DNA from: Martinezella rhizogenes
GTDB taxonomy: Bacteria; Pseudomonadota; Alphaproteobacteria; Rhizobiales; Rhizobiaceae
Length of the DNA stretch: 64,000 nucleotides
NCBI RefSeq assembly: GCF_007002745.1
Contig: NZ_SGNY01000002.1
Location: forward strand, 248,001-312,000
Reading direction: 5' to 3'
In this document: positions 58,224 through 64,000 of the stretch, piece after piece
Position numbering within the stretch: the first letter of the stretch is position 1
Layout of the letters: every line of letters starts with the position of its first letter
Notes under the pieces: generated by a model
Told to the model about the DNA's origin: nothing
The model's input: only the letters and a program-made list of their open reading frames with translations
Databases searched by the model: none
Translations under genes and position numbers: made by a program

Positions 58224-59725
58224 ATCCTCTCCTTTTCCAATACTGGTGCTAAAACAAGCTGCTCTCTGCTCACCAATGAATCCAGTGGCGGCGACGCAAG
58301 CGGGCGCGCTTGTTTGGGTATAACATTTTTTACCTTACCTGATTCTTTACGTTCAAGCTTGGGTCCAAAAACGCGCGAAAAACTAGATGGAGACACCCCT
58401 TCATATTGAAGGAAAGCTACCTTTTCGCTCTCATTTGCATTCGTAGTTATAGCATCAGAATGCAGCGTCAATGCCAAACTTTTGGGATAAGGCTCGATAT
58501 AAACAACCGTCTCAATTCCGCTTGCTACAATATGGCGAGCGCAACTATGACAAGGAAATGTCGTAGTAAAAAGTTTAGAGCCAACTATCCCCTGCTTACC
58601 CTGACGAGCGACCGACATGATAGCTTCCATCTCTGCGTGAACGGCACGAGAAAACTCAATCAGATTTTTAACGTCCGTTTTACGCAATCCGTTTTTGAGA
58701 TCATTGGTTGTGTCGCTTCCAAGCTTGGCGCTTATTTGATCGAACAGTTTATCCTTATGAAAGTCGTTCCAACATTGACATGCTTTCCATTTATAACAGC
58801 GATTATCGCCTGAACCATCATCGACGTTATAGGTTCCGCCCCTAAATTTAGGAACATCGTTCGCGCCTTGCCCAATAATCTCACCCGTCCTTGATACAAT
58901 AACTGCACCAACTTGCCTGGAAAGACATGCTGAATTTAATGAAACCCCAGAAGCAGCCTGCATAGCGTACTCTTCGCGGGTTGGCGTTTGCACACTAATT
59001 CCAAATACAAGATTCAATAGTCTATCAACAGATTTCCCTACACCATCTGTATTATCGCCATCATTACGAAAAAATATGTCCGCATAATTCATTGTCTTTC
59101 GAACGGACTGACCGAAATCAAGCCCCTCATCATAATCAGCATCTTTTATCTTTGAAATATAAGAAGAATTTGAAATATTATTCTCTAATCTAGATATTCT
59201 CTTATCTTCTGGGGCAAAAACACCAATAAGCCAGAATGAATCACCGTAAACTTTTCTTAGCAATGCAACTTCTTCAGGATTTTTTAGAGAGTCTATAATT
59301 GTACAAAATCGCCTGTCCTCTCCGTTTTGCGTATCTTTTCGTGAGTGATTAATCTTATCAATACTAAATACTGCAAGAACATCACTTGAGTGCTTCTCTC
59401 TAAGATTATTACCGAGCTGTTGCAGACGTTCAACACGATCACGATCATTAGCTCGAACTTTATTTTCACCCAAACTTTCAGCACGTTCGTTTATTAAATC
59501 ACTTACTTTTATTAAATTAGTCTCATATCCGAAATTTTCGGCAATTTTGGACTTTATAAGTTCAGCTACTGTGGATGCGCCCGATCCGATAGGCGCGACC
59601 ATAGCAAAAACTAACTCCTGTGTACGTCGTTGGTCTAACGTAACAAGTTCATCGGACTGTATATCTTCGCCCACCACTGCCGGATCGACCGTCTTATGTT
59701 GAATAATCGTTCTGCTCCCAGCCAT
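58220..59725 (-). CDS. Anti-phage dCTP/dCMP deaminase (AvcD/DcdV-like), P-loop plus deaminase
   Basis: A 501-residue fusion. Residues 38-245 form a P-loop kinase-like domain with APIGSGAST at 44-52; the usual lysine is missing, as I recall for this family. The C-terminal half is a zinc-dependent cytidine deaminase: SRQVGAVIVSRTGEIIG, HAE (363-365) with catalytic Glu365, PCHSC (391-395), and the family-typical EPYPKSLALTLHSDAI. Known relatives protect against phage by depleting dCTP and dTTP precursors. Start ATG 59725 follows AAAGGTGTAAA. The gene is AT-rich and opposite both neighbours. Confidence 0.88.
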   Translation of the reverse strand: MAGSRTIIQHKTVDPAVVGEDIQSDELVTLDQRRTQELVFAMVAPIGSGASTVAELIKSKIAENFGYETNLIKVSDLINERAESLGENKVRANDRDRVERLQQLGNNLREKHSSDVLAVFSIDKINHSRKDTQNGEDRRFCTIIDSLKNPEEVALLRKVYGDSFWLIGVFAPEDKRISRLENNISNSSYISKIKDADYDEGLDFGQSVRKTMNYADIFFRNDGDNTDGVGKSVDRLLNLVFGISVQTPTREEYAMQAASGVSLNSACLSRQVGAVIVSRTGEIIGQGANDVPKFRGGTYNVDDGSGDNRCYKWKACQCWNDFHKDKLFDQISAKLGSDTTNDLKNGLRKTDVKNLIEFSRAVHAEMEAIMSVARQGKQGIVGSKLFTTTFPCHSCARHIVASGIETVVYIEPYPKSLALTLHSDAITTNANESEKVAFLQYEGVSPSSFSRVFGPKLERKESGKVKNVIPKQARPLASPPLDSLVSREQLVLAPVLEKERI

Positions 59726-59913
59726 TTTACACCTTTTGGAATCATTTTAACTATTTTTACGCGAGGCAGATTGAATTGCAACCGGCAAAGATTAGTAGCC
59801 TTTTACGCTAATAAGTTCTGATTAGTTCTCTCAGGCAGATCATCGGAACCAAATCCGCCTCCCGTCGTTTCCTCCCCGAACGCAACGTTCAGCATACAAA
59901 GGGAAGAAACATC
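59726..59913 (-). promoter_or_regulatory. Region upstream of the deaminase
   Basis: A gap of 188 bases shared with the divergent PRC-barrel gene. The minus strand has TTGCAA, 17 bases on, AAAAAT before the deaminase start, a weak promoter match, and an inverted repeat CTAAT-CAGAACTT-ATTAG. Known relatives carry a small regulatory RNA inhibitor beside the deaminase; nothing here proves one. Confidence 0.3.
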
Positions 59914-60369
59914 ATGAAAATCAAGGTCATCGCGCTCGCTGCGGCAGCAGCGCTCTCCTCTTCCGTGGCTTTTGCACAGACGGCCACTACGGCTCCTGCT
60001 GCCGGCGCGGACGCCGCTTTGTCCGGCCCTGGCATTACCATGGGCACCAAGGCCAGCGGCCCGCTGAAGTTCGTCAATGTCCAGAAGACCGACCTCACCG
60101 CGTCCCAGCTCGATGGCATGGACATCTATAACGCGCAGAACGAAAACATCGGCGAAATCGAAGATGTCGTCATCGGCGACGGCAAGTCGGTGATCGGCCT
60201 TGTGGCCAGCGTCGGCGGTTTCCTCGGTATCGACAAGAGCTACGTGGTGCTCGACCCGGCCTCGGTCGCGGTCAACAACGACAACGGCACCTGGAAGGCC
60301 TATGTCGACACCACCAAGGAAGCGCTGCAAAACGCGCCGAAGCTCGACTACGACAAGCTGGACGACTGA
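59914..60369 (+). CDS. Exported PRC-barrel domain protein
   Basis: A 151-residue protein with signal peptide MKIKVIALAAAAALSSSVAF (cleavage after AFA). The PRC barrel lies in DIYNAQNENIGEIEDVVIGD and VASVGGFLGIDKSYVVLDPA. Such proteins are common in rhizobial envelopes; function unknown. ATG follows GGGAAGAAACATC. Monocistronic, closed by a strong terminator. Confidence 0.88.
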   Translation: MKIKVIALAAAAALSSSVAFAQTATTAPAAGADAALSGPGITMGTKASGPLKFVNVQKTDLTASQLDGMDIYNAQNENIGEIEDVVIGDGKSVIGLVASVGGFLGIDKSYVVLDPASVAVNNDNGTWKAYVDTTKEALQNAPKLDYDKLDD

Positions 60370-60392
60370 TTACCCCTGCAGTCGCAAGCTTG

Positions 60393-60422
60393 CCCCCGCG
60401 ATCCGTCATCGCGGGGGTTTTT
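60393..60422 (+). terminator. Rho-independent terminator of the PRC-barrel gene
   Basis: CCCCCGCGAT and ATCGCGGGGG form a perfect ten-pair stem with a five-base loop, then TTTTTC. Confidence 0.93.
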
Positions 60423-60529
60423 CCTGCGTTATATTCCGGCAGGGCATCTGGTAATCCCATCGCACAGACCCTTGCCTGACAGCCCGCCTCTCGCCTATCT
60501 TCGGCTCGCAAATCACCAAGGATCCATGC

Positions 60530-61141
60530 GTGCCCGCCAAGACCGTCTCCGCCCTCGCCACCAGCACCGTCATGATGTTGCTAAGCGCCGTTCCGCTGTT
60601 CGCGCAATCCACCGGCTGGAAACCCGCAGAGCAGATAAAAACCTATGCCATCAGCGGCAATACCGGCGGTGCTTTGTACCAGTCTATCGGCGAACGCGGC
60701 CCGACCGCCGGCGTACAGGCGATCGCCCACACGACCTTCAAGCTGACCTGGCGGCGGGATTATCGTCCGCAGCCAGACGGCGCCTGTGTGCTGGCCACCG
60801 CAAGGCCCAATCTCACCATCATCTACACCTGGCCGAAAGCACCGGCGCAATTGCCATCCGCCGTTGCCGCCAGCTGGAAAACCTTCATTTCCGGCGTCGA
60901 AACCCATGAGCGTGTCCATGGCGAACATATTCTCGACATGGTGCAGAAGATCGAAGCCTTCAGCACGGGTCTGAGGGCGGAAAACGATCCGAAATGCCAG
61001 AAGGTGCGCGTTGTCCTGCAGCAACGGCTGGGCGAGCTTTCCAACGAGCAGCGCCAGCGCGGCCGTGATTTCGACCGGGACGAGCTTTCCCCCGGCGGGC
61101 GGGTGCACAAGCTCATTCTCGCGCTGGTCAACGGGCCCTGA
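60530..61141 (+). CDS. Exported DUF922-type zinc-protease-like protein
   Basis: A 203-residue protein with signal peptide (ATSTVMMLLSAVPLFA, cleavage after FAQ). The family features are TFKLTWRRDYRPQPDGACVL and the HExxH-type motif in ETHERVHGEHI, with a second Cys pair (Cys85, Cys157), matching DUF922 predicted metalloproteases. Start is GTG 60530; ATG 60526 is in another frame. AAGG lies nine bases upstream. Function unknown. Confidence 0.8.
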   Translation: MPAKTVSALATSTVMMLLSAVPLFAQSTGWKPAEQIKTYAISGNTGGALYQSIGERGPTAGVQAIAHTTFKLTWRRDYRPQPDGACVLATARPNLTIIYTWPKAPAQLPSAVAASWKTFISGVETHERVHGEHILDMVQKIEAFSTGLRAENDPKCQKVRVVLQQRLGELSNEQRQRGRDFDRDELSPGGRVHKLILALVNGP

Positions 61142-61148
61142 AGAGCGA

Positions 61149-61751
61149 TTATTCCGCCGCCTCGCCTTTCAGCAGCGGCTCGGACAGCACCATCGTCTCC
61201 AGCTCATAGGAATAACCCTCGAGCATCGTATAGGCCTGCTCGATTGCCTCGATCTGGGCCTCCGCATTGCGGATGGCTTCGGCGATCGACTGGCTGCGGG
61301 CGCGCAGCATGGAACTCAGCACATCGGTCTCCGGCTTGCGGCCGAGACGATCCATGTGTTTGCGAACCCGGGTGCGGTGCCGCTCAAGTTCCAGAATGTG
61401 GAAGCGGCTTTTGAGAATATCGTCGGTCAGCTTGCGACGCATGGCGGCCACGGGATCAAAACTTCCGGGTTCACGCTCATCCAGAATGAACTCGTTGACC
61501 AGTGTTTCCAGCATCAGCAGGCCCTTCAGGTCCTTGGCGTCGGCAAGCTGTGGATCGTAACCCGTATCGTCGAACACCTTGCGGCGCACCGGATCCTTCA
61601 AAAGCTCGTAGGCCGTCTGCAGGCGGGCGAATTGATCGGCGTCGCCACCGCTGTCGGGATGGGCCGCCTTGGCAACCTTACGATAGGCCGACTTGACCGC
61701 CGCCTCGTCGGCATCGCGCTCCACGCCAAGCAAAACATAGGGATCGATCAC
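61149..61751 (-). CDS. J-domain protein
   Basis: A 200-residue protein with a short N-terminal J domain (about 1-65): DPYVLLGVERDADEAAVKSA, then KAAHPDSGGDADQF with the HPD motif at 31-33 that stimulates Hsp70. The rest is helical and charged, without the Gly/Phe or zinc regions of DnaJ, so it is a J-domain co-chaperone of unknown client. Convergent with the DUF922 gene, seven bases apart. Its ATG follows GAAGGTGTTTTTG. Confidence 0.88.
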   Translation of the reverse strand: MIDPYVLLGVERDADEAAVKSAYRKVAKAAHPDSGGDADQFARLQTAYELLKDPVRRKVFDDTGYDPQLADAKDLKGLLMLETLVNEFILDEREPGSFDPVAAMRRKLTDDILKSRFHILELERHRTRVRKHMDRLGRKPETDVLSSMLRARSQSIAEAIRNAEAQIEAIEQAYTMLEGYSYELETMVLSEPLLKGEAAE

Positions 61752-62148
61752 AAAAACACCTTCAAACGCAAACTGTTACCCGCATGCCCGATACCACCGT
61801 CACAGGACCTGCGGGCGGATCATAGGCCAAATCCGCCCCGCACGGCACCCCGTACCGGCGGTTAAACCGGCAAAGCCCACATAAAAGCCTCATGGCACGC
61901 CGCAGGACGACCGGCGGAAAAGCCCTTGATGCCGAAATTTGTCGGACCCAAGGCGACTATAATGACAGGCGGGACAAAATTGTGGAAAGCGGCAGCAAAA
62001 CATGCCGCCACTCCACCCGCCGCCTTTGCGGCAGGCCACCGTAAAACACTTTTGCGAAGGCGTAAGGAGCGCGTTTTCAGGAGGTTATGGTGGAAACTCA
62101 CCAACGGGTGTAAGCTCGGCTTTTGGATCTGAAGGGAGGGATGATCCG
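61752..62148. other. Intergenic region
   Basis: No supported gene in 397 bases; an open frame at 61926-62132 has an atypical composition and is rejected. The only clear structure is GGGCGGAT-CATAGGCCAA-ATCCGCCC (61813-61838). The right part carries the promoter for the NTF2-like gene, including GAAGGGAGGG before the start. Confidence 0.45.
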
Positions 62149-62502
62149 ATGCCGCAAACCATTACCCAGACCGTCACGGACTATGTGCACGCCATGGCCT
62201 ATGCCGATGAGAGCCTGATGCGTGACGTTTTCGATCCGCGCGCCAGCATTGTCGGCACCTTCGAAGGGGAGACCGAATGGCTGTCCCTGGAGGACTTCGT
62301 GGACCAGATGCGAAAAAACGAACGCGGCCTGCCGGATCACGACCCCACATTCGAAATCATGGGCATCGACAAGGAGGGCGACAGCGCCTCGGTGAAGCTG
62401 ACGACAAGTTTCGATGGCATGGATTTTTACGAATACCTGTCCCTGCTGGAACACGAAGGCAACTGGTCGATCGTGCACAAGCTCTACCACATCAAGCGGT
62501 AG
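62149..62502 (+). CDS. NTF2/lumazine-binding-like protein, 117 residues
   Basis: Cytoplasmic NTF2-fold protein: QTITQTVTDYVHAMAYADES, LMRDVFDPRASIVGTFEGE and the ending EHEGNWSIVHKLYHIKR. It resembles the putative lumazine-binding (SnoaL-like) family; ligand or reaction unknown. ATG 62149 follows GAAGGGAGGGATGATCC, a good site. tRNA-Thr lies 61 bases downstream on the other strand. Confidence 0.82.
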   Translation: MPQTITQTVTDYVHAMAYADESLMRDVFDPRASIVGTFEGETEWLSLEDFVDQMRKNERGLPDHDPTFEIMGIDKEGDSASVKLTTSFDGMDFYEYLSLLEHEGNWSIVHKLYHIKR

Positions 62503-62562
62503 GTGCGGTCCGGAAAAGCAACGGAAGTGCGGATGGAGGCAGGTTCAAGCTATTGAAAATAC

Positions 62563-62638
<76 letters not shown>

Positions 62639-62848
62639 AATCCAGTGCCTTGCCAACTATCAGATTCTGACTTGGTGTAAAGCAAAAACTGATGACACGG
62701 CATCAGCGAATAGCTTTTCCACATCACCTGCGCTCATCGTACCCCAGACTATCATCGCCGCAAAGGCCCGGAAAATAAGCGAAGTATTTACGCAGCGCCG
62801 GTAAGATGGCGATGAAACATAACCATTGCAGCGAGAACGACGCCTCAG

Positions 62849-64000
62849 ATGCGCGCGAGCATACAGAAAATACAGCTGACAGGCACGATCGTCATCGCCG
62901 CGAGTTCGATACTGCTGGCCACTCTCGCCGCAGTGCCAAGTGTCGCCAATTATCTGCGTTACCGCACCAATGCCGCCCAGCTCACCCGTTTCGAGACCGC
63001 ACTTCAGTCCGCATGGCTGATCTCGGCCGAGCGCGGCCCTGCAAACAATCTGATGGGCGCATCCGCCCCCGATCCGAAGCTGGCGGAAGGGCTTGCGGCT
63101 GCACGCAAGGCGACGGATGACAAGCTTTCGGAACTTGAAGTTTCCTTCACCGAGGAAATCAAGGCCCAGCCTGAATTTTCGAAATCACTCGCCGAAACCC
63201 GACAGAAACTGGCGCAATCCCGCGAAGCCGTGGATCGGGTTGCCGCGCTGCCCCCTGCCACACGCAGCCAAAGCGCCATGTCCAACGCGATTTTATCGAT
63301 GTTCAAGGCAGCTGACAGCGTCAACCTGCTGCGCGGCAAGGTGGCACGCGCCGTCATCAAGGTCACGCCTGAAGTGGCGATCGATATCACCATGACCGGC
63401 ACCGCCGGCGTGATGCGCGACAGGATCGGGCGGCTCGGCTCTTATGTGGTGATGAGCCTGCGGGCAAACAGGCAGGAAAAGCTGGGATATCGTGCCAGGT
63501 TTGACAATGAGATGCAGAGCCTGCTGTCGCTGAAAGCGTCGCTGATCAACTACACCGCCGCCTATCTGTCGACGCCGCAACTGGACAAGGCGTTTCAGGA
63601 CATGGAGACTTATTATTTCGGTCAGGCGTTGCGTTATGCGCAGAATACCATCGTGATAGCCATGCCCTCCGCCCAGCCAAGCATTCTTGAATTCTCCAGG
63701 AACTATATTGCCGGCATGCGCTCGTCCGATACGCTGCGCGACCTCATTCTCGCCGAAACCCGGGCAAGACTCGAGAAAAGGAAGAACGAGGCTCTGGTCT
63801 TTGGTGCAGCATCCCTTCTTCTCGCCGCCATCGCGGTTCTGGTCCTGCTGCGGCTCACTTCCGTCTATAGAACGGCGCTGTTCCAGCCCATGCAATCCGT
63901 CCGAGCGCAGATCGCCGCGATCGCCGCCGGAGACCTTTCCGAAGCCCGTTGTGAAGACAGGGTTGCTCCCGAAGTGAAGAAGATGTTCGAGGAACTCGAT
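62849..64000 (+). CDS. Membrane sensor with HAMP-like region, 3' end beyond window
   Basis: An open frame of at least 384 codons cut by the window end, starting MRASIQKIQLTGTIVIAASS. TM1 is about 10-30, then a long extracytoplasmic sensor region (about 35-312; for example YLRYRTNAAQLTRFETALQS), TM2 about 315-335 (ALVFGAASLLLAAIAVLVLL) and a HAMP-like stretch (QPMQSVRAQIAAIAAGDLSE). The output domain is not seen; a GGDEF/EAL, methyl-accepting or kinase domain would fit. Ribosome-binding site is weak (GCGAGAACG). No stop codon in frame through base 64000. Confidence 0.8.
   Translation, partial: MRASIQKIQLTGTIVIAASSILLATLAAVPSVANYLRYRTNAAQLTRFETALQSAWLISAERGPANNLMGASAPDPKLAEGLAAARKATDDKLSELEVSFTEEIKAQPEFSKSLAETRQKLAQSREAVDRVAALPPATRSQSAMSNAILSMFKAADSVNLLRGKVARAVIKVTPEVAIDITMTGTAGVMRDRIGRLGSYVVMSLRANRQEKLGYRARFDNEMQSLLSLKASLINYTAAYLSTPQLDKAFQDMETYYFGQALRYAQNTIVIAMPSAQPSILEFSRNYIAGMRSSDTLRDLILAETRARLEKRKNEALVFGAASLLLAAIAVLVLLRLTSVYRTALFQPMQSVRAQIAAIAAGDLSEARCEDRVAPEVKKMFEELD

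Noticed and set aside
58044-59725. Cassette as a mobile element with its own ends
   Set aside because: No transposase, no terminal inverted repeats and no target duplication were visible; horizontal transfer is inferred from base composition only.
61926-62132. 68-codon frame before the NTF2-like gene
   Set aside because: Arg/Lys/Trp-rich, no ribosome-binding site, and nothing recognisable.

Overview
The window is chromosomal DNA from an alphaproteobacterium of the Rhizobiales, most likely an Agrobacterium/Rhizobium-type genome. This is a judgement from protein sequence, gene order and about 60% GC, not a database match. Lineage signs are adk between secY and rpsM, rpsD and rpmJ missing from the alpha/spc block, two near-identical tuf genes, a tRNA-Trp ahead of secE, a BA14K-family secreted protein, and a UvrB with long extra tails.

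Layout. (1) 0-5.1 kb: ilvD, the msrP-msrQ methionine sulfoxide reductase pair, and two membrane proteins of unknown function (DUF2809, DUF817). (2) 5.2-25 kb, all minus strand: the alpha (rplQ, rpoA, rpsK, rpsM), spc (adk, secY, rplO to rplN), S10 (rpsQ to rpsJ) and str (tuf, fusA, rpsG, rpsL) ribosomal blocks in one run. Hairpins mark several old operon borders, the clearest being a terminator at the rpsQ/rplN border. (3) 25.4-27.3 kb: three plus-strand genes (97-residue unknown, VOC protein, LuxR-type regulator) between str and rpoC. (4) 27.4-41.9 kb: rpoC, rpoB, rplL, rplJ, rplA, rplK, nusG, secE, tRNA-Trp, a plus-strand histidine phosphatase, and the second tuf. (5) 42-53.6 kb: accessory and envelope genes (TerC-like transporter with a structured leader, lysozyme-inhibitor-like lipoprotein/periplasmic protein, BA14K protein, alpha/beta hydrolase), tRNA-Gly and tRNA-Tyr, rlmB, a thioesterase, a PepSY membrane protein, and a divergent NmrA-like/HxlR pair with a clear palindrome between them. 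(6) 53.7-64 kb: uvrB, an esterase, an AT-rich two-gene insert, a PRC-barrel protein, a DUF922 protease-like protein, a J-domain protein, tRNA-Thr, and the first part of a membrane sensor cut off by the window end.

How the genes work together. Most of the window builds the ribosome and RNA polymerase plus the translation factors and Sec export channel coupled to them. Ordering tRNA-Tyr, tRNA-Gly, tuf, tRNA-Trp, secE, nusG, rplKAJL, rpoBC resembles the tRNA-tufB-secE arrangement of enterobacteria, here broken by inserted accessory genes.

The most interesting accessory element is at 58044-59725. It encodes a 501-residue P-loop plus cytidine-deaminase fusion of the anti-phage dCTP/dCMP deaminase type (AvcD/DcdV-like). 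Its stop codon overlaps, as ATGA, the start of a previously unlisted 59-residue basic protein. The pair is AT-rich, lies opposite to both neighbours and looks horizontally acquired. The small partner is the best candidate for something undescribed. All coordinates and motifs were read by eye from the sequence; family names are from memory of those families.
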